From contig NZ_BJMM01000003.1 in the NCBI RefSeq assembly GCF_006539165.1, forward strand, positions 124,001 through 188,000: a DNA stretch of 64,000 bases, read 5' to 3'. Position numbers and translations under genes: made by a program. Of the stretch, positions 53,083 to 61,949 are shown one piece after another. The stretch comes from Streptomyces cacaoi. GTDB taxonomy: Bacteria; Actinomycetota; Actinomycetes; Streptomycetales; Streptomycetaceae. Position 1 is the stretch's first letter. Every line of letters starts with the position of its first letter. Below the pieces are notes generated by a model, which saw nothing but the letters and a program-made list of their open reading frames with translations, did no database searches and was not told the origin of the DNA.

Positions 53083-53685
53083 ATGAAGATCAGAGCCGGA
53101 CAGGACGGCGAGTTCGCCGCCTTGCAGGAGATCGAGCGGGCGGCCGGACAGTGCTTCCGGGATGTCGGGATGGCCGCGATCGCGGACGACGAGCCGCCGG
53201 GCGACCGGATGCTGCGCGGATACGCGCGGGCCGGCGGACTGTGGGTCGTGGACGACGAGGAGGACACCGGGGACCGGACGGGCCCGGTCGCCTACGCGCT
53301 GACCGAACCCGTCGACGGCTGTCTGCACATCGAGCAGATCTCCGTGCACCCCTCCCGGTCGCGGCGCGGCATCGGCCGGCGGCTGCTGGACCATCTCGAC
53401 CGGCGGGCCGCCGCCGACGGGCTGCCGGCCCTGACGCTGACCACGTTCGCCGACGTCCCCTGGAACGGGCCGTACTACCGGCGGCTCGGCTTCCGCGAAC
53501 TGCCCGAGGAGACGCTCCCGCCGGGGCTGCGGCGCATCCGCCGGTCGGAACAGGAGCACGGCCTCGACCGCTGGCCCCGGGTGTGCATGCGCCGGGAGAC
53601 CGGCGGACGCGCTCCGTCCCGGCAGCGGGGAGAGCGCGAGGGAGGGGCAGGCCAGGAGAGGGCGCGGCTGCTCCCCGCCGAGTGA
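53083..53685 (+). CDS. GNAT-family N-acetyltransferase
   Basis: A 200-residue acetyl-CoA-dependent acetyltransferase. The acetyl-CoA pyrophosphate loop is the R/Q-x-x-G-x-G/A motif in HPSRSRRGIGRRLLDHL, preceded by the strand CLHIEQISV and followed by ALTLTTFADVPWNGPYYRRL, all in the usual GNAT order. The C-terminal 30 residues are Gly/Arg/Glu-rich and look disordered. The ATG at 53083 can use GGAGAATGG as a ribosome site; GAGAAT also sits 6 nt upstream as a possible -10 for a leaderless mRNA. The substrate is unknown. Confidence 0.88.
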   Translation: MKIRAGQDGEFAALQEIERAAGQCFRDVGMAAIADDEPPGDRMLRGYARAGGLWVVDDEEDTGDRTGPVAYALTEPVDGCLHIEQISVHPSRSRRGIGRRLLDHLDRRAAADGLPALTLTTFADVPWNGPYYRRLGFRELPEETLPPGLRRIRRSEQEHGLDRWPRVCMRRETGGRAPSRQRGEREGGAGQERARLLPAE

Positions 53686-53770
53686 GGGTGCGGCTACTCC
53701 CCGCGGAGTAGCGGCGATCTCCTTCTCCGACCCCACGCCGCGGGCCCGCTGCGCCCGCTACCGTGCCGCC

Positions 53771-55000
53771 ATGGGCGGGCGACGGGTGTGGCGGGAGTGC
53801 GGGCGGGCCGGTGCGCCGGCGGTGGGCATCACCGTGCTGCAACTCGGTGCCGCGCTCACCGACGGCTCCGGGGCGCCGCTGGGCGCGGCCGGCGCGGCGC
53901 TCATCGTGGGCTCCGGCCTGGCCCTGTGCCTGGCGCGGCGGCTGCCCGCCACCGTGCTGCTGCTGGTCAGCGCCTGCATGGCCGGCTACGAGCTGCTGGC
54001 CGAGCCCGGTGACGTGCTCGCGTTCCCCGTGATGGCCGCCGTCTACTCCGCGGTGCGGCGCGGACGCAGGGCCGCACTCTGCGCGCCCGTCCTGGCGCTG
54101 GCGGCGGCCGTCGCCTCCGACGTGGCGGGCGGCTCGGGCGTGCACGCGGCGCTGGAGGCCCGCTTCCTGCTGGCGGGCTGGCTGGTGGCGGCGGCGACGG
54201 TGGGCCAGGCCGCCAGCAACTGGGAGGCGTACCTGGAGCAGGTCGAGCAGCGGGCCGCCGAGGCCGAACGCGGCCGCGAGGAGGCCGCGTTGCGCCGCGC
54301 CGGTGAGGAACGCCTGCGTATCGCACGGGAGTTGCACGACTCCCTCACCCACAGCATCTCCGTCATCAAGGTGCAGGCGGGCGTCGCCGTCCACCTGGCG
54401 CGCAAACGCGGCGAGGAGGTGCCGGCGGCGCTGCTCGCCATCCAGGAGGCCGGAACGGACGCCTCACGCGAACTGCGGTCCACGCTGGGGGTGTTGCGCT
54501 CCGACGACCCGGCGGGCGGCGGCGGCCCGGTGGTCAGCGGCCTCGACCGGCTGGACGTGCTCGTCGAGCGGGCCCGCTCCGCCGGGCTGCGGGTGTTCCT
54601 GACCGTCGAGGGCGGAGCGGGCCCGCTGCCGGAGGAGACGGACCGGGCCGCCTACCGCATCGTCCAGGAGGCCCTCACCAACGCCGCACGCCACGCGGGC
54701 CCTTCGGCGACCGCGCGGGTGCTCGTGCGGCACGGCCCGGAACGGCTCACCCTGCGGATCGAGGACGACGGGCGGGCCGCGCCCGGCTCCCCGCACGTGC
54801 CCGGCACCGGCCTGATCGGCATGCGGGAGCGCGTCACCGCACTCGCCGGACAGCTCTCGGCGGGCGCCCGACCGGACGGCGGCTTCGCCGTCGAGGCCGT
54901 CCTGCCGCTGCCGATGCCGCTGCCGATGCCGCCCGGGCGCCCGGCGGACCGGCCGGCCGCGCCCGTGTCCGCACCGCTGCCACAGGAGGCCGGACCGTGA
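53771..55000 (+). CDS. Two-component sensor histidine kinase (HisKA_3), system 3
   Basis: A 409-residue kinase with a four- to five-helix N-terminal membrane domain, for example AAGAALIVGSGLALCLA, LPATVLLLVSACMAGYELLA, AALCAPVLALAAAVASDVAG and ARFLLAGWLVAAATVG. After the coiled stretch YLEQVEQRAAEAERGREEAA comes His189 in ARELHDSLTHSISVIKVQAG. The ATPase domain has RIVQEALTNAARHAG, EDDGRAAPGS and GTGLIGMRERV. The C-terminus is Pro/Met-rich. No ribosome site precedes the ATG at 53771; TACCGT lies 6 nt upstream, pointing to a leaderless mRNA. Its end overlaps the response regulator by GTGA. Confidence 0.93.
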   Translation: MGGRRVWRECGRAGAPAVGITVLQLGAALTDGSGAPLGAAGAALIVGSGLALCLARRLPATVLLLVSACMAGYELLAEPGDVLAFPVMAAVYSAVRRGRRAALCAPVLALAAAVASDVAGGSGVHAALEARFLLAGWLVAAATVGQAASNWEAYLEQVEQRAAEAERGREEAALRRAGEERLRIARELHDSLTHSISVIKVQAGVAVHLARKRGEEVPAALLAIQEAGTDASRELRSTLGVLRSDDPAGGGGPVVSGLDRLDVLVERARSAGLRVFLTVEGGAGPLPEETDRAAYRIVQEALTNAARHAGPSATARVLVRHGPERLTLRIEDDGRAAPGSPHVPGTGLIGMRERVTALAGQLSAGARPDGGFAVEAVLPLPMPLPMPPGRPADRPAAPVSAPLPQEAGP

Positions 55001-55719
55001 TCCGCGCACTGCTCGTCGACGACCAGGCCCTCATCCGGGGCGGCTTCCGCGCCCTGCTGGAGGCGGAGGACGACATCGAGGTGACCGGCGAGGCGGCCGA
55101 CGGGCGCGAAGGGGTGCGGCTCGCCGCCGCGACCCGGCCGGACGTCGCCCTCGTCGACATCCAGATGCCCGTCATGGACGGCATCGAGACCACCCGGCGG
55201 ATCGCCGCCGAACCCGGACTGTCCGGCACCCACGTCGTCATCCTCACCAACTACGGCCTGGACGCCTATGTGTTCAACGCCCTGCGGGCCGGCGCGTGCG
55301 GCTTCCTCGTCAAGGACATCGAACCCGCCGACCTGCTGCACGCGGTACGCACGGCGGCCCGCGGCGACGCCCTGCTCTCCCCGGCGATCACCCGCAAACT
55401 CGTCGCCGAGTACGTCTCCCGGCCGCTGGACGCCACCACCGGGGGCGGCGAGGCGCTCCGGGCGCTCACCAACCGGGAGCGGGAGGTCGTGGCCCTCGTC
55501 GCGCGCGGTCTGTCCAACGACGAGATCGCCGCACGCATGGTCATCAGCCCGACCACGGCGAAGACCCACGTCAGCCGCGCGATGACCAAGCTGCACGCCC
55601 GCGACCGGGCCCAACTCGTCGTCATCGCCTACGAGTCGGGGCTGGTCCTGCCGCGCGCCCGGGAGACCGCCGGACGCCGTGCCGACGACGGCTCGCCCCC
55701 GCACGGGCCCGGGAGCTGA
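54997..55719 (+). CDS. NarL/FixJ-family response regulator, system 3
   Basis: A 240-residue response regulator. The receiver domain starts MIRALLVDDQALIRGGFRAL; the phospho-acceptor is Asp54 in VALVDIQMPVMDG and the Lys is in GFLVKDIEPADLL. The LuxR-type helix-turn-helix is LTNREREVVALVARGLSNDE then ISPTTAKTHVSRAMTKLH (about residues 155-205). The GTG start at 54997 overlaps the kinase stop by 4 bp. Like systems 1 and 2 it belongs to the family that in Streptomyces often controls antibiotic resistance or envelope stress genes; no local target is evident. Confidence 0.94.
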   Translation: MIRALLVDDQALIRGGFRALLEAEDDIEVTGEAADGREGVRLAAATRPDVALVDIQMPVMDGIETTRRIAAEPGLSGTHVVILTNYGLDAYVFNALRAGACGFLVKDIEPADLLHAVRTAARGDALLSPAITRKLVAEYVSRPLDATTGGGEALRALTNREREVVALVARGLSNDEIAARMVISPTTAKTHVSRAMTKLHARDRAQLVVIAYESGLVLPRARETAGRRADDGSPPHGPGS

Positions 55720-55764
55720 CCCGGCACGGCACGCCCGCGCGGCACCGGGCCCGCCGTCGGAGGC

Positions 55765-56415
55765 TCAGCCGGCCGCCGTGGACGCGGGAGAGGCGGGCAC
55801 CCGCTCCCCGGGGCCCTCCGGGACGCTCGGCCCCGGGACGGCCTGCGCCCGCCCGGGCGCGGCGGGGGCCGCCTCCGGCTGCGGCGCCGGAGTCACGGGC
55901 AGCGAGAACCACACCGTCTTGCCCGAGCCGTCCTCCCGGGCACGCACGCCCCAGCTCTCGCTCACCGAGGCCACCAGCGCCAGCCCCCGCCCGTGCGTGG
56001 CCGTCCGGCCCCTCGGCGCCGGGCGTGCGGACGGCAGCCGCGGATCGTGGTCGTGCACGGCGACCGTCAGCCGGTGCTCATCCAGGGAGAGCTCCACCGT
56101 GCAGTGCTTGTCGGGGTGCTCGTCGGGGCGCTCGTCGGGGTGACCGCCGGGGCCCGTGCGGTGCCTGCCGCCCCCGGCGCCGTGCCGGTCGGCGCAGTGG
56201 GCCGGCCCGGGCCGCGCATGCTGATGGACGTTGGCCAGCAGCTCGCCCGCGCCGAGCGTCGCCGCGTCGATGAGCGGATCCAGCCGCCAGTACCGCAGTT
56301 GTGCCGTCAGGATTCTGCGGACGACTCCGATGCGGGAGGCCAGCGCCTGGAACTCCACGGTGCAGTGGCGTGCGGGGAGGGGACGGGTGCTCGTGCTGCT
56401 CGGTGGACTGATCAC
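55765..56415 (-). CDS. ATP-binding protein of the RsbW/SpoIIAB family with a repeat insert
   Basis: A 216-residue GHKL ATPase-type regulator. The N-box is ATLGAGELLANVHQHA; a G1-like region VAVHDHDPRLP and the G2 box GRGLALVASVSESWG follow. Between the N-box and the next strand an insert of about 35 residues, rich in Gly, His, Pro and Asp, includes HPDERPDEHPDKH encoded by a 12-bp repeat. Another low-complexity tail (PAPQPEAAPAAPGRAQAVPG) ends the protein. The GTG at 56415 has GGGAG upstream. It is convergent with response regulator 3. The target is unknown, and the insert is probably polymorphic between strains. Confidence 0.83.
   Translation of the reverse strand: MISPPSSTSTRPLPARHCTVEFQALASRIGVVRRILTAQLRYWRLDPLIDAATLGAGELLANVHQHARPGPAHCADRHGAGGGRHRTGPGGHPDERPDEHPDKHCTVELSLDEHRLTVAVHDHDPRLPSARPAPRGRTATHGRGLALVASVSESWGVRAREDGSGKTVWFSLPVTPAPQPEAAPAAPGRAQAVPGPSVPEGPGERVPASPASTAAG
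56108..56143 (-). repeat. 12-bp coding minisatellite in the RsbW-like gene
   Basis: Three 12-bp units (TCGTCGGGGTGC and variants) plus a decayed fourth lie within the reading frame. On the coding strand they specify repeated HPDE/RPDE/HPDK steps. Because 12 is a multiple of 3, gain or loss of units keeps the frame. Confidence 0.8.
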
Positions 56416-56535
56416 GACTGCGACTCCCTGACGAGGTGCTGCCCGAAGGGCGGGGGAGCGGTTCACGTGTGACGGAACGCCAGGTCCAGGATGAGAGCGG
56501 TCGAGCGCGTCCGCAAACCGGGTGCGACCGGCTGG

Positions 56536-56847
56536 TCACCCACCGAGTACGCCGCGTTCGGCGGCGGCCTTCGCCCGTGCCGTCTGGAGCGCGTTCAGCA
56601 GCGCCTCCCGGTGCTCCAGCGCGAACTGGAGCAGATACCGCGTACCGCCCAGCGTCGCCACGGCCTGGCCCCAGGGCCCGTAGCGGCTGACCCGCGCCTG
56701 CTCCACCGGTGCGCTGTCGATCTCACTGCCGTAGCTGGTCATCAGCACCAGCCGGCCATCCCGCACCAGCACGTGACCGGCCCGGGTGAGGGAGCGCAGC
56801 ATCCGGCGTATCCCCACCCCGCCCGCATCGAACTCCGGCTCCGTCAC
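56536..56847 (-). CDS. Conserved small protein of unknown function
   Basis: A 103-residue protein: [20 protein letters not shown], then a short beta hairpin region [20 protein letters not shown], a loop, and a helical C-terminal half [21 protein letters not shown] do not recognise a named family, though codon use and the GGGAGG ribosome site 11 nt before the GTG at 56847 support it as real. The longer open frame upstream is not favoured because the family-like start MTEPEFD fits GTG. It lies between the RsbW-like gene (same strand) and the divergent cysteine-synthase-like gene. Confidence 0.7.
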   Translation of the reverse strand: MTEPEFDAGGVGIRRMLRSLTRAGHVLVRDGRLVLMTSYGSEIDSAPVEQARVSRYGPWGQAVATLGGTRYLLQFALEHREALLNALQTARAKAAAERGVLGG

Positions 56848-56967
56848 AACAAACCGCCTCCCACCGGATCGTCCCAGCAGGGGTACCCTCGCGCGGTTTC
56901 CACACACCCCGGCCACCCCTCCTGCGGGGAGCATGCCCATGTCGGGGCCCCTCTACCTTCGCCGCCC

Positions 56968-56980
56968 TATGATCGGCCCT
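56968..56980 (+). promoter_or_regulatory. -10 box directly before the cysteine-synthase-like gene
   Basis: TATGAT (56968-56973) matches the sigma-70/HrdB -10 consensus at five of six positions and is followed by seven bases and then the GTG start at 56981, with no ribosome site. The predicted transcription start is the G of the start codon. Confidence 0.7.
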
Positions 56981-58123
56981 GTGAGCACCACCGAACCAAC
57001 CCCGCACGTCACAGCGGTCCCGACCGTCGACGTCGACCGCAGCGACGACGCCTACCGCGCCTGGCTCAAGGAAGCCGTCCGCAAGGTCAGAGCCGAGAGC
57101 GGGCGCAGCGCCGACACCCATCTGCTGGCCTTCCCGCTGCCCGAGGAGTGGGGCATCGACCTCTACCTCAAGGACGAGTCGACCCACCCCACCGGCAGCC
57201 TCAAACACCGCCTGGCCAGGTCCCTCTTCCTGCACGCCCTGTGCAACGGCTGGATCAGGCCGGGCCGGCCCGTCATCGAGGCGTCCAGCGGCTCGACAGC
57301 CGTGAGCGAGGCGTACTTCGCCAAGCTGATCGGGCTGCCCTTCATCGCGGTGATGCCGCGCACGACGAGCAGCGAGAAGACCCGGCTCATCGAGTTCCAC
57401 GGCGGCCGGTGCCACCTCGTGGACGACCCGCGCAGCGTGTACGAGGTCTCCGCCGCCCTCGCCGCCGAGAGCGGGGGCCACTTCATGGACCAGTTCACCT
57501 ACGCCGAACGCGCCACCGACTGGCGCGGCAACAACAACATCGCCGAATCCGTCTACGCGCAGCTCAGCAGGGAGCGCTACCCGGAGCCCGCCTGGATCGT
57601 CGCCACCGCCGGCACCGGCGGCACCTCGGCGACGTTCGCGCGCTACATCCGCTACCAGCAGTACGACACCCGGGTGTGCGTCCCCGACCCGGAGAACTCC
57701 TGCTTCTTCGACGGCTGGCGGTACGCCGACCCCGACGCGCACAGCGACGCCGCCTCCCGCATCGAGGGCATCGGCCGGCCCCGGATGGAACCCAGCTTCA
57801 TGGCCGGGGCCGTCGACCGCATGATGAAGGTCCCCGACGCGGCCAGCGTCGCCGCCGTGCGCCTGCTGGAGCGGGTGCTCGGCCGCAAGGCCGGCGGCTC
57901 CACCGGCACGGGGCTGTGGGCGGCGCTGCGCATCGTCGCCGGAATGCGGGAGCGGGGCGAGCACGGCAGCGTCGTCACCCTGCTGTGCGACCCCGGCGAC
58001 CGGTACCTCGACAAGTACTACTCCGACGCCTGGCTCGCCGAACAGGGCCTGAGCATCGCACCGTGCACCCGGACCCTGGAACGCTTCCTCGAAACGGGGG
58101 AGTGGACCGAGACCGCCGCCTGA
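56981..58123 (+). CDS. PLP-dependent cysteine synthase-fold enzyme (Cds1/CysK2-like)
   Basis: A 380-residue fold-type II PLP enzyme. The Schiff-base lysine is in [16 protein letters not shown], the phosphate and substrate loop [19 protein letters not shown] is shared with cysteine synthase, and [14 protein letters not shown] binds the PLP phosphate. Unlike CysK, it has [20 protein letters not shown] and a long C-terminal part (ending [16 protein letters not shown]). It resembles the actinobacterial Cds1-type L-cysteine desulfhydrase or CysK2; the reaction could be cysteine degradation or S-sulfocysteine synthesis. The GTG at 56981 is predicted leaderless. It converges with the DeoR gene, 27 bp apart. 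Confidence 0.86.
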   Translation: MSTTEPTPHVTAVPTVDVDRSDDAYRAWLKEAVRKVRAESGRSADTHLLAFPLPEEWGIDLYLKDESTHPTGSLKHRLARSLFLHALCNGWIRPGRPVIEASSGSTAVSEAYFAKLIGLPFIAVMPRTTSSEKTRLIEFHGGRCHLVDDPRSVYEVSAALAAESGGHFMDQFTYAERATDWRGNNNIAESVYAQLSRERYPEPAWIVATAGTGGTSATFARYIRYQQYDTRVCVPDPENSCFFDGWRYADPDAHSDAASRIEGIGRPRMEPSFMAGAVDRMMKVPDAASVAAVRLLERVLGRKAGGSTGTGLWAALRIVAGMRERGEHGSVVTLLCDPGDRYLDKYYSDAWLAEQGLSIAPCTRTLERFLETGEWTETAA

Positions 58124-58150
58124 CCCGCCCGCCACCGCGCCCGGCGGCCC

Positions 58151-59044
58151 TCAGCCCTCGCCGCCGGCTCCCGTACCCGGATCGCCCGCCGGTCCCTCCC
58201 GGCCGTCCGCCTCGTCCCCCGCGGGCTCACCCGCGACCACCAGCCGCGGCAGATGCTCCTCGATCTCCGCACGCGCCCCCGCGGTCAGCGCCCCGTCCGT
58301 GACCAGGGTGTCCACCTGGTCCAGCGAGGCGAACGAACTCAGGCCCACCGTGCCCCACTTGGTGTGGTCCGCGACGACGACCACCCGCCGGGCCGACTCC
58401 ACGAACCGCCGGTTCGTCTCGGCCTCCGCGAGGTTCGGCGTCGACAGGCCCGCCTCGACGGATATCCCGTGCACGCCCAGGAACAGCACATCGAAGTGCA
58501 GCGAACGGATCGCCGCGTCCGCCACCGAACCCACCAGGGAATCCGAGGGCGTGCGCACCCCGCCCGTCAGCACCACCGTCGCCGCACCCGGCCGGCCCGG
58601 CGGAAGGCCGCCCGCCGAACGCTGCGCGGCATGGAAGACATCCGCGACCCGCACCGAGTTGGTCACCACCGTCAGATTCGGCACGTCCAGCAGCTGCTGC
58701 GCCAGCGCGAACGTCGTCGTCCCGCCGGACAGGGCGATGGCGCTGCCCGGCTGCGCCATCCGCGCCGCCGTCCGCGCGATGTCCTCCTTCGCGCTCAGCT
58801 CCAGCGACGACTTCGCCTCGAACCCCGGCTCGTGCGTACTGGCCTCCGCCACCGGCACGGCACCGCCGTGCACCTTCTCCAGCGCGCCCTGCCGGGCCAG
58901 CGCGTCCAGGTCCCGGCGCACCGTCATGTCCGAGACGTTGAGCTTCCGGGTCAGCTCGTTCACCCGCGCGCCCCCGCGCCGCCGCACCTCCTCCAGGATC
59001 AGCGCGCGCCGCTGCTCGGCGAGAAGGTTCTGGTTGTCGCTCAC
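58151..59044 (-). CDS. DeoR/GlpR-family transcriptional regulator
   Basis: A 297-residue regulator. The DeoR helix-turn-helix is LAEQRRALILEEVRRRGGAR then VNELTRKLNVSDMTVRRDLD (about residues 8-47). The C-terminal sugar-phosphate-binding domain (DeoRC) has GSAIALSGGTTTFALAQQL, VVTNSVRVADVF, TVVLTGGVRTPSDSLVG and VVVVADHTKWG. The GTG at 59044 has GGAGAGATGC upstream. No sugar kinase or transporter is adjacent on its strand, so its ligand and targets are not evident from context. The promoter region carries a 25-bp direct repeat. Confidence 0.92.
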   Translation of the reverse strand: MSDNQNLLAEQRRALILEEVRRRGGARVNELTRKLNVSDMTVRRDLDALARQGALEKVHGGAVPVAEASTHEPGFEAKSSLELSAKEDIARTAARMAQPGSAIALSGGTTTFALAQQLLDVPNLTVVTNSVRVADVFHAAQRSAGGLPPGRPGAATVVLTGGVRTPSDSLVGSVADAAIRSLHFDVLFLGVHGISVEAGLSTPNLAEAETNRRFVESARRVVVVADHTKWGTVGLSSFASLDQVDTLVTDGALTAGARAEIEEHLPRLVVAGEPAGDEADGREGPAGDPGTGAGGEG

Positions 59045-59369
59045 TGATGCATCTCTCCGCTCGCTTCTCCGCCCCCGCGGCATTCCGCGCGTTGCGTTAT
59101 GTCTGCGGCCCGGCAGCCGCAGGTGCGTCGCTCGCAGATCTCTCCGCTCGCTTCTCCGCCCCGTCAGCACACCCGCGCCGCCCTGCCTCCCACGCGCGTG
59201 TGTACCGGCCCGGGCAATCCTCCCATGCGCCCCGTGGGGTACGCCGGGGTCACGATTCGGCCCCGTGCACACCACGTTCACCCGGCGGGGGCTGCACAGC
59301 GGCGGTTTCTGCGGGAATCCTGGGGGGAGCACGCAACGACAGTTCGGGGGAATCTCGGGGGGAAGCACC
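59045..59369. promoter_or_regulatory. Divergent region with 25-bp direct repeat and duplicated leader
   Basis: The 325-bp gap between the DeoR gene and the membrane hydrolase holds two repeat pairs. A 25-bp sequence starting ATCTCTCCGCTCGC is repeated exactly at 59051-59075 and 59137-59161; the first copy contains the DeoR ribosome site (minus strand). A second pair of about 20 bp (GGGAATC...GGGGGGA...GCAC) occurs at 59313-59332 and 59348-59368, the later copy giving the ribosome site of the hydrolase gene at 59370. GC content drops between 59080 and 59110, a likely promoter zone. Confidence 0.75.
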
Positions 59370-61949
59370 GTGCCGTCAGATCATGCGGGCACCGCTGCGC
59401 CGCAGCGCGCCGCCGCACCGTCAGCCGCACCACCGACGGCGCCGGGAGCGCCGTCGTCGTCCGAGGCCGGGCCGTCCGCGGCGTCGGCGGGCCCGGCCCG
59501 TGGCCCGGGTGCCGGTCTGTCGATGGAACTGCTCGTCCACGGGGTCGGGGGGACGACCCCGGAGAAGATGCTCGGGGATCCGCGCACCTGCCGGGTCACC
59601 GGCGACAGCACAGCCGCCGTCTACCGCAGGACCGACGACGAGAAGGCCGAGGAACACCCGGAGCGGTACCGGGACGAGCCCGTCGTCGAGGCGTACTGCT
59701 GGTCGAACCTGACGTCCGGCAACGGGTCGCGTGCCCTGTGGCTGATCCTGCTGCCGTTCATGGTCGTCAACCTCGCCCACTGGATGCGCGCGGCAGGACC
59801 GCACCGGGGCAGGGCCGTCCGGCTGCACGGCCTGCTGGTGCGGCTGCTCGCGCTGTCGCTGACGGTCCTGCTGATCGCGGCCGTCTGCGAGGTGGCGCTC
59901 GACCTCATCGCCTGGCAGTGCGCCGGCACGTCGGGCTGTACCGCCGAGCACACCTGGCTCGCGTTCATGGGAGGGCAGGACGGCTGGTGGAGCCTGCCGG
60001 GCCGCCGCCTGGCGCTGGCCGCGGTGCTGCCCGTCGCCGGGACGCTGCTGCTGTGGTGGCTCTCGCACCGCACCTGGAACGCGTACGAGTCGCAGCCGCC
60101 GCTCCAGCGCGGCATCGCCGAGGAGGATCCGGCAGCCGACGGCCGGCCTCCGCTCTCGCTGCCCGGCTTCTGGTACGGCAAGCGGCTGGTCGCGCGGCTG
60201 CGGGCCGCGCACACGGCGGCCGGTTTCCTGACGGTCGCCGCCGCGCTGACCGCCGCCACCACCCGCTACGACCGCAGGCCCGGCGGCAGCGCCCTGCTCG
60301 ACGTGCTCGGCTGGGCGCTGCTCGTCGCGATCGTCGCCGCCGCCGTGTGCGTCGTGTACGTCGTCTGCCGCAGGGGCCGCAAGGAGAGCACACCGGACGA
60401 CCGGCTGGACCGGCTGGCCGTGCGGCTGCTGCCCGGCACGGCGCTGGCGCTGACGGTGCTCGCCGCGGTCCACAGCGCCTGGAGCCGGCCGGGCTGGCGG
60501 GCCGTCGGCTCGCTGCCGGGCGACGAGACCTTCGGGGTGCTCGCGGTGCTCCAGGGCGCCCTCGTGGTGGCGCTCGCCCTGGTCGGGCTGCGGCTGCACC
60601 GGGTGCGGGAGCTGCCGCGCACCGCGCTCGCCGGTACCGCGCCCGCCGCCGTCGCGATGCTCGGCTGCGCGCTGGGCGCCGTGCTGTCCGGGGGAGTGGC
60701 CCAGCGCGTCGGGGACTGGCTGAACGGCTCCGGGCCCGACAGCCGGCTGCCCGGCCCGCCCACGATCCTCACCTGGCAGTCCTCGATCATTCCGGTGCTG
60801 CTGGTCCTGGTGCTCGCGCTGGTGAGCTGGTTCGCCTTCCGGGTGTGGCGCACCGCCCGCGGTCTGACCGACGACGTGGCCGCCGGCTATCCGGGCACCG
60901 TGCCGGACGCCTCCCGCTCGCGGCGGATCGCCGGGGCGGTCGCCCGCGCCGGGATCACCGACGAGGCGCCCTGGCTGGTGGCCACGATCGCGGTCGCCAC
61001 CCTCGTCCTCGGCGGGGTCGCCGTCGTCGGCACCCTGCTCACGCACCGGGCGCCGGGTGCCGCGGCGGACGGCGCGCCCGCGTTCGTCGACGGCTTCGCC
61101 GACACCGTGCAGGCCATGGGCTCCTGGCTGATCGGCCTCGGGTTCCTGCTGTTCCTCACCTGGGGACGCCGGGCCTACCGGGACCAGTCGGCCCGCCGCA
61201 CCGTCGGCATCCTGTGGGACGTCGGCACCTTCTGGCCGCGCGCCGCGCACCCCTTCGCGCCGCCCTGCTACGCGGAGCGGGCCGTGCCCGATCTGGCCTG
61301 GCGGATGGCCACCTGGACGGACGAGCAGCCCGACCGCAGGCTGGTGATCTCCGGGCACTCGCAGGGCAGCGTGCTGGCCGCCGCCGCCGTCTGGCAGCTG
61401 GACCGCGACACCCGCCGCCAGGTCGCGCTGCTCACCTACGGCTCACCGCTGGAGCGGCTCTACGGGCGCTGGTTCCCCGCCTACTTCGGGCCGCGGCAGC
61501 TGTCCGCGCTCGACGGCGACCTGGAGGGCTGGCGCAACCTGTGGCGGCTCACCGACCCGATCGGCGGCCCGGTTCACCCGGGCGCCGCCGACCGGCGGGG
61601 CACCGGCCGCGACGGCGTCGACCGCGGCCCGCTGCTGGACCCGCTCGCCTACGGCCGCACCCTCGAACTGCCGCTGCCCGAGCCGATCCTGGCGCACAGC
61701 GACTACCAGGCCGACCCGGCCTTCGACGAGGAGCGCGACGGTCTGCTCGACCGGCTGGGCGCCGCCCGCTCGGGGCCGGGCACCCGCTCCCTGCCCCGCA
61801 GCAGACACCCGGCGCGGGACACGCCGGAGCGGCCGGTGCCGGACGGAGCGGACCGCCCGCACCCGGCCGAGGCGCCGTCCGACGGCGCGGGCCCGGCACG
61901 GCGGCCCGTCAGGCGAGGCCGGGCAGGTCCTCCGGGTAGAGCAGGGTGA
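59370..61949 (+). CDS. Large multi-pass membrane protein with serine hydrolase (lipase-like) domain
   Basis: An 859-residue protein. After a Ser/Pro/Ala-rich N-terminal tail (about 1-52) comes [20 protein letters not shown], a lipase-like oxyanion motif (HGVGG), then about ten membrane helices (for example [69 protein letters not shown]) and the nucleophile elbow [20 protein letters not shown] late in the chain, with [17 protein letters not shown] and [14 protein letters not shown] after it. Thus hydrolase elements appear on both sides of a membrane insert. Function unknown. The GTG at 59370 has GGGGGGAAGC upstream. Its 3' end overlaps the convergent AAA gene by 41 bp. Confidence 0.83.
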   Translation: MPSDHAGTAAPQRAAAPSAAPPTAPGAPSSSEAGPSAASAGPARGPGAGLSMELLVHGVGGTTPEKMLGDPRTCRVTGDSTAAVYRRTDDEKAEEHPERYRDEPVVEAYCWSNLTSGNGSRALWLILLPFMVVNLAHWMRAAGPHRGRAVRLHGLLVRLLALSLTVLLIAAVCEVALDLIAWQCAGTSGCTAEHTWLAFMGGQDGWWSLPGRRLALAAVLPVAGTLLLWWLSHRTWNAYESQPPLQRGIAEEDPAADGRPPLSLPGFWYGKRLVARLRAAHTAAGFLTVAAALTAATTRYDRRPGGSALLDVLGWALLVAIVAAAVCVVYVVCRRGRKESTPDDRLDRLAVRLLPGTALALTVLAAVHSAWSRPGWRAVGSLPGDETFGVLAVLQGALVVALALVGLRLHRVRELPRTALAGTAPAAVAMLGCALGAVLSGGVAQRVGDWLNGSGPDSRLPGPPTILTWQSSIIPVLLVLVLALVSWFAFRVWRTARGLTDDVAAGYPGTVPDASRSRRIAGAVARAGITDEAPWLVATIAVATLVLGGVAVVGTLLTHRAPGAAADGAPAFVDGFADTVQAMGSWLIGLGFLLFLTWGRRAYRDQSARRTVGILWDVGTFWPRAAHPFAPPCYAERAVPDLAWRMATWTDEQPDRRLVISGHSQGSVLAAAAVWQLDRDTRRQVALLTYGSPLERLYGRWFPAYFGPRQLSALDGDLEGWRNLWRLTDPIGGPVHPGAADRRGTGRDGVDRGPLLDPLAYGRTLELPLPEPILAHSDYQADPAFDEERDGLLDRLGAARSGPGTRSLPRSRHPARDTPERPVPDGADRPHPAEAPSDGAGPARRPVRRGRAGPPGRAG

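Noticed and set aside
59099..61939. A 946-codon plus-strand frame parallel to the membrane hydrolase
   Set aside because: Its translation is Arg/Ala/Gly-rich without hydrophobic structure; the other frame has membrane helices and hydrolase motifs.
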